Source of the DNA: Geovibrio thiophilus
GTDB taxonomy: Bacteria > Chrysiogenota > Deferribacteres > Deferribacterales > Geovibrionaceae
Assembly (NCBI RefSeq): GCF_004087915.1
Contig: NZ_CP035108.1
Span: 868,001 to 932,000 of the forward strand
Reading direction: 5' to 3'
DNA length: 64,000 nt
Below the pieces are notes generated by a model. It was not told the origin of the DNA. It saw nothing but the letters and a program-made list of their open reading frames with translations, and did not search any database. The stretch's first letter is position 1. Every line of letters starts with the position of its first letter. Positions 27,496 to 35,963 of the stretch are shown piece by piece. Position numbers and translations under genes: made by a program.

Positions 27496-28356
27496 ATGAA
27501 ATCATCTGCAATTTTATTTTGCCTGTCAGTATTTTTGTTTTGGTCGACATCTGCCCGGGCTCAGGAAAAGGAAACCATCCATTTCGGCGTTGCCTCGGTT
27601 ATTTCACCGGGCGAAAGCTACAGCCAGTACAGTGCCCTCAGTGAATATCTCGGGAAGAAGCTTAATATGAAGGTTGCGTTCTTTCAGAAGGACAGCTATG
27701 CCAAAATGAACTCAATGATACGGGAAGGAGAGGTGGATGTAGCCACTGTCTGTACCGGCGCTCTTCTCGATCTGAATGAAAAGGATTATAAAGTCCTTGC
27801 CATTCCTGTCGTGCGGGGCAAATCGTCTTATCATTCGTATATAATAGTTTCGGAGAAATCGGGCATTAAATCGGTTGACGGGCTTAAGGGACAGACATTC
27901 GCCTTTACCGACAGCCTTTCCAACAGCGGAGCGCTCTATCCCACCTACCTAATCACAAAGAACACTAATCAGAGTCCGGAACGTTATTTTTCAAAAGTCT
28001 ACTACACCGGAAACCATGACAAGTCCATATTCCTTGTGAACAGCGGAGTGGTGGCGGGTGCGGCTGTGGACAGCCTGATATTTGAGTATTTCAGGGAAAA
28101 ATATCCCGAAAAAGTTGCGAACATCCGCATTATTGATACTTCCCCTGAGTTTCTCGCGCCGCCAATTGTCGCTTCCGGCAAGGTTAATGACACGCTTTTT
28201 AAGAAAATGCAGAGCATACTGGTAAATATGCACAAAGACGATGAAGGGCGCAGGATACTCGGCGGCATTCTCGTCGACAGGCTTATTCCGCCGGACAGTC
28301 ACAGTCTGGACAGCATGATAGAGATGAAGAAGTTTTTAGATGCGCATTCCCGCTAG
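27496..28356 (+). CDS. PhnD/AioX-like periplasmic binding protein of a three-component oxyanion sensor
   Basis: A 286-residue protein with a Sec signal (MKSSAILFCLSVFLFWSTSA) and a PhnD-type fold: IHFGVASVISPGESYSQYSA at the start, then REGEVDVATVCTGALLDL and TFAFTDSLSNSG. The mature protein has a single Cys (residue 86) in ATVCTGAL. The AioX family that works with an arsenite-sensing kinase has the same domain and uses a Cys. Start 27496 has GGAG eight bases upstream. It overlaps the kinase gene by 17 bp. The ligand is probably arsenate or arsenite, by context. Confidence 0.82.
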   Translation: MKSSAILFCLSVFLFWSTSARAQEKETIHFGVASVISPGESYSQYSALSEYLGKKLNMKVAFFQKDSYAKMNSMIREGEVDVATVCTGALLDLNEKDYKVLAIPVVRGKSSYHSYIIVSEKSGIKSVDGLKGQTFAFTDSLSNSGALYPTYLITKNTNQSPERYFSKVYYTGNHDKSIFLVNSGVVAGAAVDSLIFEYFREKYPEKVANIRIIDTSPEFLAPPIVASGKVNDTLFKKMQSILVNMHKDDEGRRILGGILVDRLIPPDSHSLDSMIEMKKFLDAHSR

Positions 28357-29719
28357 ATTCATCCCCGATTCCTTTCGGAACCGGGTTCTTATGCTGATAG
28401 TTTTTCTGGGGATTTCGGCTATGGTGCTTGAGCTTGCCATAGTCACATCCTTCCAGTACCAGTTCATACGCAGAGGGGCGGAGAATACACTCGCCAGCCA
28501 GCATAAGGTCATAGAGTCCTACATATCCGAGGCGATGCTCTATGACAATATCTTTGACATGTACTCCCTGCTGAAAGCCTCAACCGATGCCCACGAATTC
28601 ATAAAGAATATTTACCTTTTCGACAGCTCCGGAAGGCTTGTTGTGGATGCCCTCACGGAGGGCGGCTGGGATGAGTCCATGCGTGAGGGCTGGTATTTTG
28701 AATATAAGATACTAGCTAAAAACGAAGTGATAGGCGAGGTGGTGTACGTTCTGAACAGCGGCTATGTAAATAATGCCGTTGCGCTTCAGTTTCTGGAAAC
28801 ATGTCTTTTCTTCCTTATTCTTCTGGGAGCGGGGCTTGTGTTCGCCACAAAAATATCCGTATTCATCACGGAGCCTCTTCTTTCACTTTCAAACGAGATA
28901 AACAAGTTTACTCTGGACAACCTGCCGGAAAAGATTGAAACGGATAAATACGCCACAACCGAGATAAAGGCTCTTGCGGAAACTCTGGGGAATATGTCTC
29001 GCACGCTCAAGGACGCCCTGAATGAGATTTACCGCCAGAGTGAACAGCTTAAAAGAAGCGAAAGGCTTGCTACAGTGGGAACAATGGCGGCGGGACTTGC
29101 CCACGAGCTTAAAAATCCTATTATGACAATAAATCTGCTTTCCATGAGCCTTAAGGAGAATCATTCAGACCCTCAGTCCGCGGAGGATCTCGCTGTTATG
29201 CGCAAAGAATCGGACAGGATAGTGGCGACGCTTAACGACTTCCTCAGCCTCTCCCGTCCCATGGAGGTGAAGCCTGAGAAAATTTCCGCTCATGCCGTAA
29301 CAGCCTATCTTGTGCAGTATGTCAAAAGCAGATTTAAGGACAGCCTCACCGCCACGGTTCAGGCGGGAAGCAACATAGGCTTTGTGAGTGACCCTGAAAA
29401 GCTGTATCAGGTTATGATCAGCATGGTTCATAATTCCGCAGAGGCCGGAGCTACAAAGGTTCATTTCGGTTTCGGCAGGGAAAGCGGTTTTGCGGTGTTT
29501 GAAATTTCGGACAACGGATGCGGAATCCCGCAGGAGAAGCAGTCTAAGATCTTCATGCCGTTTTACACCTCCAAGGCGACCGGCACAGGGCTGGGGCTGA
29601 CATATACAGAAATGATTCTGGAGATTCTCGGCGGCGGAATAGAACTGGATAAAGAATACTCAGGCGGTGCAAAATTCATTATAAAAGTGAAGGATCATGA
29701 AAAAGATACTGATAATTGA
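28340..29719 (+). CDS. Sensor histidine kinase of the arrA three-component system
   Basis: A 459-residue membrane kinase with two TM helices (RVLMLIVFLGISAMVLELAI and FLETCLFFLILLGAGLVFAT), a periplasmic region of about 115 residues, a HAMP-like segment (about 180-235), the His box in MAAGLAHELKNPIMTINLLS, and ATPase boxes (MVHNSAEAGA, FEISDNGCGIP, GTGLGLTY). It overlaps the binding protein upstream and the regulator downstream by 17 and 23 bp. It should phosphorylate the NtrC-type regulator in response to the binding protein. Confidence 0.9.
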   Translation: MRIPARFIPDSFRNRVLMLIVFLGISAMVLELAIVTSFQYQFIRRGAENTLASQHKVIESYISEAMLYDNIFDMYSLLKASTDAHEFIKNIYLFDSSGRLVVDALTEGGWDESMREGWYFEYKILAKNEVIGEVVYVLNSGYVNNAVALQFLETCLFFLILLGAGLVFATKISVFITEPLLSLSNEINKFTLDNLPEKIETDKYATTEIKALAETLGNMSRTLKDALNEIYRQSEQLKRSERLATVGTMAAGLAHELKNPIMTINLLSMSLKENHSDPQSAEDLAVMRKESDRIVATLNDFLSLSRPMEVKPEKISAHAVTAYLVQYVKSRFKDSLTATVQAGSNIGFVSDPEKLYQVMISMVHNSAEAGATKVHFGFGRESGFAVFEISDNGCGIPQEKQSKIFMPFYTSKATGTGLGLTYTEMILEILGGGIELDKEYSGGAKFIIKVKDHEKDTDN

Positions 29720-31076
29720 TGATGATACGTCCCTCTGCTACGGCATGAAGCGGGTTCTCTCCGGCAGATACTCCGTTTCCACCGTCTCATCCTCGGAGGA
29801 GGCCTTCGAGCATCTGGGAAACGGCAGTTTCAGCCTTATTCTGCTTGATTACAGGCTGGGCTCCGAGAACGGTCTTGAGGTTCTGGAAAAAATAAAAGAG
29901 CTCTCCCGTACTGTTCCGGTGGTCATGCTCACCGCCTTCGGCACAAGTGACACCGTGCTTGACTCGTTTAAACTCGGAGCGGCGGATTTCCTCGTGAAGC
30001 CGGTTGATTATGAAGAGCTTACCGACTGCATAGAAAAGTACGCCCGCCCCGAAAAAATATCCTGCGGGGAGGATGCGCTGCCTGTGGAGGAGCTCGGTGA
30101 AACAGGCTCCGCCTTCGTGGGCTCATCACGCAAGATCCGCGACGTGTTCAAACTGATCGCCACAGTCGCAAACTCAAATACGCCAGTGTTCATAACAGGG
30201 GAAAGCGGGACGGGCAAGGAGTTGATAGCCGGTCTTGTTCATGAAAGGAGCCACCGCAGGGACAAGCCCTTTGTGGTGATAAACTGCGCGGCTATCCCCC
30301 GTGAGCTCCTTGAGAGCGAGCTCTTCGGGTATGTTAAGGGTGCGTTTACCGGAGCCCATCAGGACAGAACGGGCAAATTTGAAGCAGCCCACACCGGAAC
30401 CCTGTTTCTGGACGAAATAGGGGAGCTGCCCGTGGAGCTTCAGTCTAAGATGCTGAGAGTGCTCCAGAACGGCACAATAGAGAGGCTGGGTTCAAATAAG
30501 TCCGTTCATGTGGACGTACGCATTGTTTCCGCCACAAACAGGAACATCGCAGAACTCATAGCCGCAGGGGAGTTTCGTTCGGATCTCTTCTACAGGCTGA
30601 ATGTTGTGGACATAAAGCTTCCTCCCTTAAGGGAAAGAACGGACGACATACCGCCGCTTGCAGCGTTTTTTGCCGCGAAATATTCCCTTGAGGCGGGAAA
30701 AAGCATCTGCTGCATAGACAGGGAGGTGGTGGATATATTCAGAGCCTACTCTTGGCCGGGAAACATCAGAGAGATGCAGAACGTTATCAAAAAGGCGGTT
30801 ATACTCTCCTCCTCAAACCGTATCACCGAATCGGACATACAGCTTGCGGGGCAGGAAGCGGAAAAGCCCGAGAGCAGCTCTGCCGCCGTGTGGGAATACT
30901 TTTTTGCAAAATTCCCGTCAGATACGCTTAACAGCAGCGTTGAGGAGCTGGAAAAGATACTCATAGAGAAAAGTCTGCTGAAAAACTCAAATCACCTGAC
31001 ACATACAGCTGAGGAGCTTGGAATAACCAGAGTAACCCTGAACGCGAAAATGAAGAAATACGGCATTAATATTTAA
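29697..31076 (+). CDS. NtrC-family sigma-54 response regulator controlling arrA
   Basis: A 459-residue regulator. The receiver (1-120) has acidic DDD near the start, the phospho-acceptor in LILLDYRLGSENG and the Lys in DFLVKPVDY. The AAA+ domain (about 140-375) has GESGTGKE, intact GAFTGA (GYVKGAFTGAHQ) and GTLFLDEIGELP. The C-terminal Fis-type helix-turn-helix ends EELGITRVTLNAKMKKYG. The gene is 150 bp upstream of arrA, whose promoter is of the sigma-54 type with two symmetric sites in front. Confidence 0.92.
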   Translation: MKKILIIDDDTSLCYGMKRVLSGRYSVSTVSSSEEAFEHLGNGSFSLILLDYRLGSENGLEVLEKIKELSRTVPVVMLTAFGTSDTVLDSFKLGAADFLVKPVDYEELTDCIEKYARPEKISCGEDALPVEELGETGSAFVGSSRKIRDVFKLIATVANSNTPVFITGESGTGKELIAGLVHERSHRRDKPFVVINCAAIPRELLESELFGYVKGAFTGAHQDRTGKFEAAHTGTLFLDEIGELPVELQSKMLRVLQNGTIERLGSNKSVHVDVRIVSATNRNIAELIAAGEFRSDLFYRLNVVDIKLPPLRERTDDIPPLAAFFAAKYSLEAGKSICCIDREVVDIFRAYSWPGNIREMQNVIKKAVILSSSNRITESDIQLAGQEAEKPESSSAAVWEYFFAKFPSDTLNSSVEELEKILIEKSLLKNSNHLTHTAEELGITRVTLNAKMKKYGINI

Positions 31077-31085
31077 CATTAATTT

Positions 31086-31121
31086 GTATAGTTTTTATAC
31101 AAAATCGTATAGAAACTATAC
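31086..31121. promoter_or_regulatory. Paired upstream activating sites for arrA
   Basis: Two 15-bp palindromes, GTATAGTTTTTATAC (31086-31100) and GTATAGAAACTATAC (31107-31121), have centres 21 bp apart, two helical turns. They lie 52-87 bp upstream of the sigma-54 promoter. They are the likely binding sites for the NtrC-type regulator encoded just upstream. Confidence 0.8.
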
Positions 31122-31172
31122 TTAGATATGTCTAATTATTCAGTTTTATCAATATGTTACAGTGACAGTACA

Positions 31173-31188
31173 TGGCATCCGTTTTGCA
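31173..31188 (+). promoter_or_regulatory. Sigma-54 promoter of arrA
   Basis: TGGCATCCGTTTTGCA has GG and GC separated by 10 bp and a strong match to the consensus TGGCAC-N5-TTGCA. It ends 37 bp before the arrA ATG. Confidence 0.9.
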
Positions 31189-31225
31189 TTAAACGATTAA
31201 GTTAAGTTTAACTTAGGAGGAACGG

Positions 31226-33757
31226 ATGCGTATAAGCAGAAGGAATTTTATTAAAGCTTCCGCCGCCGCAGGTGCCATAGCCGCGGTGGGCTGCGGTGTT
31301 TCCGGCAACGCCCTTGCCCCGGCAAAAGGCGAAAAGAAAATAGGCGAGGCTCCCGGCAAATGGATTTCCACATCCTGTCAGGGCTGTACAACGTGGGATC
31401 CAATACAGATTTTCGTTCAGGACGGAAGAGCAGTAAAGGTAAGGGGTAACCCCAACAGCAAGTCCAATCATGGAACATGCTGTCCAAGAGCGCACCTCAC
31501 ACTTCAGCAGGTCTATGACCCAGACAGAGTTAAAGTGCCGATGAAGAGAACAAACCCTAAAAAAGGCAGAGGCGTTGATCCCCAATTCGTGCCTATTTCA
31601 TGGGACGAGGCTCTCAACACCATAGCGGATAAAATGATGGAGCTGCGCAACAACGGCGAGGCTCACAAATACATGCTGAACCGCGGGCGCTACACGCACA
31701 TGAATGTTCTTATTTATGACGCGATGACAAAGATCTACGGTTCACCCAACAACATCAGCCACTCATCAATCTGTGCCGAGGCTGAGAAGTCCGGCTCATT
31801 CTTCACTGAAGGTCTCTGGGATTACCGTGATTATGACATGGTCAATACCAAGTTTATGCTGATCTGGGGTCTTGATCCGCTCAGCTCAAACCGTCAGGTT
31901 CCGTACACAATCAAAATGTTCGGTGATATTCTTGACCGTGCCAAGGTTGTGGTTGTTGATCCCAAGATGAACGCCTCATCCGCAAAGGCTCACGACTGGC
32001 TTCCAGTTATTCCCGGTGAAGACGGAGCGCTTGCTGTGGCTATGGCTCACGTTATCCTCACTGAGGGTCTTTGGTATAAAGAGTTTGTGGGTGATTTCAG
32101 CGATGGGGTAAACCGTTTTAAAATGGGTGAAACCGTTGCGGAAGACACATTTAAGGAGATCCAGACCAACGGTGTGGTCAAATGGTGGAACATAGAGCTT
32201 AAGGACAAAACCCCCGAATGGGCTGAGAAGCTCTGCGGTGTTCCTGCCTCTAAGATTTACCAAACGGCGCGGGATATGGCAAAAGCGGCTCCGAATGTTG
32301 CCGTATGGCTCGGACCGGGTGCGGCTATGCACGTGAGAGGAACTTACTCCGCCATGTCAGTTCACGCTCTCAGCGGACTGATGGGCAGCAGCGACAACAT
32401 AGGCGGCTCACTGGCAGGAATGAAAGTTCTCGGTAACGGTCTTCAGAAGCTTGACGGCTATCTTGATGAAACAGCAAAGAAAAAGAATAAGAAAATAGAC
32501 CAGAGAGGAACCCTTGCCTTTCCGGCGATGGCAAGCGGCAAACCGGGCAGCGGTGTTATCACGAATAACCTGCCCGATGCGATAATGGCTAAAAAACCCT
32601 ATGACATCAAAATGGGTCTCGGCTATATGAACAACTTTCCCTTCTCCGGCACAGGCGCTCAGAGATGGGAGAAAATGTTCGCCGAAAACGAAATTTTCTA
32701 TGTTCACCTCACAACCCATGCCTCAGAACTTACAATGTTCGCCGACATTGTGCTTCCTGCCGCTCAGACAACCACAGAAAAGTGGGCATACCTGAAGAAC
32801 AAGGGCGGTCAGTTCGGTTACAGCACAATTCTTCAGCCTGTAATCAAGCCTGTATGGGACGTTAAGGCGGATGAAACGGAAATTCCTTTCCTTCTGGCGA
32901 AAAAGTTTGCCGAAAGGGGATTTACAAACCTTCTGGATTTTTACATGAACGAATTTAAAGATGTCGAAACCGGAAAAGCACCCGCAGACGAGAAAGAATT
33001 TACCGTAAACGCCGTGAAATACTATACCCAGCCCGCATGGGCAAACGCAGACCCCGCTCAGGGCGATGTGATCGGCTCATGGGAAAAATTCAAAGAGGTC
33101 GGTGTGTGGAACTCTGCTTCCTATAAATTCAAAGGGCGCTGGGGCAAATATAAAACCGTAACTCAGAAATTCGAGTTTTACAGCGAAACGCTTAAAAAAG
33201 CTCTCAATGAGCATGCCGCAAACAACAAAGTTGATGTGGATAAGGTTCTTGAGGTCTGCAATTACGAAGCCAGAGGAGAGAAAGCGTTTGTTCCTCATTA
33301 TGAGTCTCCCTTCCGTTACGGAAGCATGGAAGAATATCCTTTCACCTTTGTTGATCATAAGTCACGTCTGAATAAGGAAGGAAGAAGCGCCAACTGTACA
33401 TGGTACATGGAGTTCAAGAAGGTTGACGCAGGCGACGCAAGCTGGGAGGACGTTCTCAAGATGAATCCCGCAGATGCTCAGAAACTCGGTATTGCCGACG
33501 GCGGAATGGCGAAAATATCTTCCGTATCCGGAACATTCCTCACCAAAGTTCGCTACTGGGAAGGCATACGCCCGGGAACAGTGGCTAAGGCTTACGGTCA
33601 GGGGCATTGGGCATACGGTAAGGTCGCTTCCAAGAAGTTCGGCAAAGAGGCTTACACATTCAATAATAACGAGCTCATCCCCGCTGACTACGACAGGCTC
33701 ACCGGAGCGACAGCAAGAAACGGCGGTCTTTGCGGCGTCAAAATCGAGAAGGCGTAA
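31226..33757 (+). CDS. arrA: Respiratory arsenate reductase catalytic subunit
   Basis: An 843-residue Tat-exported molybdopterin protein (MRISRRNFIKASAAAGAIAA). ArrA hallmarks are RGRY (153-156), SHSSICAEAEKSG with Cys183 as probable Mo ligand, VYDPDRVKVPMKRTNPKKGR and VVVDPKMNASSAKAHDWLPV. ArrA reduces arsenate to arsenite in the periplasm as a terminal electron acceptor reaction. An odd point is the N-terminal cluster motif: C51, C54 and C86 are present but the third ligand is Asp58 (CQGCTTWDP). Start 31226 has AGGAGG six bases upstream. The related arsenite oxidase ArxA or a tetrathionate/selenate reductase is a less likely alternative. Confidence 0.88.
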   Translation: MRISRRNFIKASAAAGAIAAVGCGVSGNALAPAKGEKKIGEAPGKWISTSCQGCTTWDPIQIFVQDGRAVKVRGNPNSKSNHGTCCPRAHLTLQQVYDPDRVKVPMKRTNPKKGRGVDPQFVPISWDEALNTIADKMMELRNNGEAHKYMLNRGRYTHMNVLIYDAMTKIYGSPNNISHSSICAEAEKSGSFFTEGLWDYRDYDMVNTKFMLIWGLDPLSSNRQVPYTIKMFGDILDRAKVVVVDPKMNASSAKAHDWLPVIPGEDGALAVAMAHVILTEGLWYKEFVGDFSDGVNRFKMGETVAEDTFKEIQTNGVVKWWNIELKDKTPEWAEKLCGVPASKIYQTARDMAKAAPNVAVWLGPGAAMHVRGTYSAMSVHALSGLMGSSDNIGGSLAGMKVLGNGLQKLDGYLDETAKKKNKKIDQRGTLAFPAMASGKPGSGVITNNLPDAIMAKKPYDIKMGLGYMNNFPFSGTGAQRWEKMFAENEIFYVHLTTHASELTMFADIVLPAAQTTTEKWAYLKNKGGQFGYSTILQPVIKPVWDVKADETEIPFLLAKKFAERGFTNLLDFYMNEFKDVETGKAPADEKEFTVNAVKYYTQPAWANADPAQGDVIGSWEKFKEVGVWNSASYKFKGRWGKYKTVTQKFEFYSETLKKALNEHAANNKVDVDKVLEVCNYEARGEKAFVPHYESPFRYGSMEEYPFTFVDHKSRLNKEGRSANCTWYMEFKKVDAGDASWEDVLKMNPADAQKLGIADGGMAKISSVSGTFLTKVRYWEGIRPGTVAKAYGQGHWAYGKVASKKFGKEAYTFNNNELIPADYDRLTGATARNGGLCGVKIEKA

Positions 33758-33768
33758 GGAGGTAGAAA

Positions 33769-34524
33769 ATGGCTCAATACTGTATGGTAATAGATCTTCA
33801 GAAATGCGCAGGGTGCGGAGCGTGCGGAATCGCCTGCAAAACGGAAAACAACACCCCCGACAGAAAAAACGGGCAAACCTTCAACTGGGCTGATTACGTG
33901 ATCAAGATGGAAGGCAGGTTCCCCGATGTGAGCTTCGCTGCCATCCCCGTTCTCTGCAACCACTGCTCAAACGCGGCATGTGTCGAGGCGTGCCCCGTTG
34001 AGCCCAAGGCGATGTTCAAAACGCCCGAAGGCATAACTATGCACAACGATGAACGCTGCATCGGCTGCCGTTCCTGTCAGATAGCATGCCCTTACAGCGC
34101 GGAGGATATTGAGGCTGAAAAAGCGGAGTACAGCGTAATCAGCTTTAACTTTGACGGTGAGGATGTGCAGTCCGCCTACACTTCAAAGGCAGCCCTTATT
34201 CCCGGCGGAACATCTGCAGGCGCTGAAATCGCTAAGAAAACCGGCGGGCTTCCTCCTTATAAAACAGACTACTCCCACCCTGAGTATGAGGCAGTGCGCA
34301 GAGCGGGTGTCACTGAGAAGTGCTACCTCTGCCACCACAGACTGATGGTTAATGAAAAACCATGGTGTGTGAAATCCTGCCCTTCAGGCGCAAGGGTTGT
34401 GGGTGATAAGAACGACCCGAGCAGCGAAGTAAGCAAACTGCTTGCGAAGTATCCCTCCATGGTGCTTAAACCCGAGGAAGGAACCAAGCCAAATGTTTAC
34501 TATATAAGGAACTTTAAGGTGTAG
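33769..34524 (+). CDS. arrB: Respiratory arsenate reductase FeS subunit
   Basis: A 251-residue protein with four Cys groups: CAGCGACGIAC, CNHCSNAACVEAC, CIGCRSCQIAC and CYLCHHRLMVNEKPWCVKSC. This is the usual four-cluster ferredoxin subunit of ArrAB. It has no signal peptide and is expected to be exported together with ArrA. The gap to arrA is 11 bp with GGAGG. A hairpin follows before the chaperone gene. Confidence 0.9.
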   Translation: MAQYCMVIDLQKCAGCGACGIACKTENNTPDRKNGQTFNWADYVIKMEGRFPDVSFAAIPVLCNHCSNAACVEACPVEPKAMFKTPEGITMHNDERCIGCRSCQIACPYSAEDIEAEKAEYSVISFNFDGEDVQSAYTSKAALIPGGTSAGAEIAKKTGGLPPYKTDYSHPEYEAVRRAGVTEKCYLCHHRLMVNEKPWCVKSCPSGARVVGDKNDPSSEVSKLLAKYPSMVLKPEEGTKPNVYYIRNFKV

Positions 34525-34553
34525 CACACCTGCTGCGCTTTGAATAAACCATC

Positions 34554-34582
34554 GGCGGAGGGAAATCCCTCCGCCACTATTT
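34554..34582 (+). terminator. Terminator or attenuator between arrB and the chaperone gene
   Basis: A perfect 9-bp stem (34554-34562 with 34567-34575) with an AAAT loop is followed by a T-rich tail. The chaperone gene starts only 22-30 bp later on the same strand, so partial read-through is likely. Confidence 0.7.
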
Positions 34583-34603
34583 ATTTTTTATAACGGAGTG
34601 AAT

Positions 34604-35212
34604 ATGGAAACGAAATTCCCCGAAACGGCAGCGATAAAAACGGAAGCTTACAGGCTTCTCGCACTGTGTTTTTATCCGCCGAAAGAAACAGTACTGGAAG
34701 AGAAAACAATCACCGAATCCCTTGCCTGCGCCTTGGATTCGCTTGGAATACATAAAGAAGCGGAAGAGCTGAAAGCGGCTTTCGCCGAAACGCCTGAAGA
34801 TGCTCTGGAGCTTGACTTCGCCAGACTGTTTGTCGGTCCCTTCGAGCTTCCCTGTCCGCCTTACGGTTCTGTTTATCTGGAAAAAGACAGGCAGATTATG
34901 GGGAAAACCACCATGGACGTAGCGGCGATATACGAAGCCGCGGGTCTTCAGGTTGAAGAGGAAATGCACGAGCCCGCAGATCACATAGCTATCGAGCTTG
35001 AGTTTATGCACCTGATGGATATACGCATAAGGAATGCTGAGCAGGCTGATAACAAAGAGGACGTCGATGCTTTGTCCGAGCTAAGGAGAATGTTTCAGGA
35101 ATCATATTTCGTTCCGTTCGCGTCAAAATTCGCTGACGCAGTGGCAGAAAATGCCGAAACTTCATTTTACAGAGCGGTCGGCAAGGCTTTCAATAAATTC
35201 ATTGCTTCCTGA
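34604..35212 (+). CDS. arrD: TorD-family chaperone for ArrA
   Basis: A 202-residue helical protein with the TorD motifs LDFARLFVGPFELPCPPYGS and EPADHIAIELEFMHLMD. It is probably the dedicated chaperone for the ArrA Tat precursor. The start is at 34604 (five bases after GGAG); an in-frame GTG at 34598 is less likely because it overlaps the ribosome site. It follows arrB beyond a hairpin and ends at a terminator. Confidence 0.85.
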   Translation: METKFPETAAIKTEAYRLLALCFYPPKETVLEEKTITESLACALDSLGIHKEAEELKAAFAETPEDALELDFARLFVGPFELPCPPYGSVYLEKDRQIMGKTTMDVAAIYEAAGLQVEEEMHEPADHIAIELEFMHLMDIRIRNAEQADNKEDVDALSELRRMFQESYFVPFASKFADAVAENAETSFYRAVGKAFNKFIAS

Positions 35213-35244
35213 TATATAACGCCGACATGGTTTTCCCTCCATTT

Positions 35245-35285
35245 CCTGCCTGCTCTTTAACCGCAAAAGGGCGGGCAGGTTTTTT
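35245..35285 (+). terminator. Terminator of the arr operon
   Basis: A 13-bp stem with two G-U pairs (35245-35257 with 35267-35279) is followed by six T. It sits between the chaperone gene and the convergent response regulator. Confidence 0.85.
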
Positions 35286-35288
35286 AGG

Positions 35289-35963
35289 CTATTCTTTTAC
35301 GATTCCTTCACGCCATGCGTAAACGGCGGCTTGGGTACGGTCTGTTAAATAGAGCTTGCTCAGAATGTTGCTTACGTGGGATTTCACGGTTTTTTCCGAG
35401 ATATTCAGGCGTGCCGCAATATCCATGTTTGACAAACCTTCCGCGATACGCTGGAGCACCTCCATCTCACGTTCGGTTAAATCTTCGTGGAGCTGGTTTT
35501 CCTGTGTCTTTGCCGCCCGAGCCCGTGTAACGACGGTCACAAGCGCCTTGGCGACGCGCGGACTGATGGTGCTTTCTCCCGCAGCCGCTTTCCGCACGGA
35601 GCGGATGAGGTCTTCAGGCGTTGTGTCCTTCAATATATAGGAGATTGCTCCTGCCTGTGTTGTAGGCACAACATATTCATCACCTTCGTGGGAGGTGACC
35701 ATGATAATCTGGCTGCGCGGGCTGACCTTTTTAATCTGGCGCACGGTTTCGACCGCAGGCTGATCAGGCATGAACAGATCCAGCAGCACCACATCCGGCG
35801 CATGCTTTTCAGCGGCTTCCACCGCTTCGGCGCCTCCGGAGGCAACACCCATCACTTCAATATCTTCGGCAGTGGCGAGAAAGGCGGTTAATCCCTTGCG
35901 AACCATTGCGTGATCATCGGCAAGAATGAGTGTGATTTTCTCGGTCATGTCTCGTTCCTCCAT
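35289..35963 (-). CDS. NarL/LuxR-family response regulator
   Basis: A 224-residue regulator with a receiver (phospho-acceptor in VVLLDLFMPDQP, Lys in ISYILKDTTP) and a LuxR-type helix-turn-helix (LTEREMEVLQRIAEGLSNMD then ISEKTVKSHVSNILSKL). The length and domains fit the LiaR/NarL group. Translation may start at residue 6 (MTEKITLI). It overlaps the kinase gene by 19 bp and is divergent from the MipA-MFP-RND operon, which is its likely target. Confidence 0.9.
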   Translation of the reverse strand: MEERDMTEKITLILADDHAMVRKGLTAFLATAEDIEVMGVASGGAEAVEAAEKHAPDVVLLDLFMPDQPAVETVRQIKKVSPRSQIIMVTSHEGDEYVVPTTQAGAISYILKDTTPEDLIRSVRKAAAGESTISPRVAKALVTVVTRARAAKTQENQLHEDLTEREMEVLQRIAEGLSNMDIAARLNISEKTVKSHVSNILSKLYLTDRTQAAVYAWREGIVKE

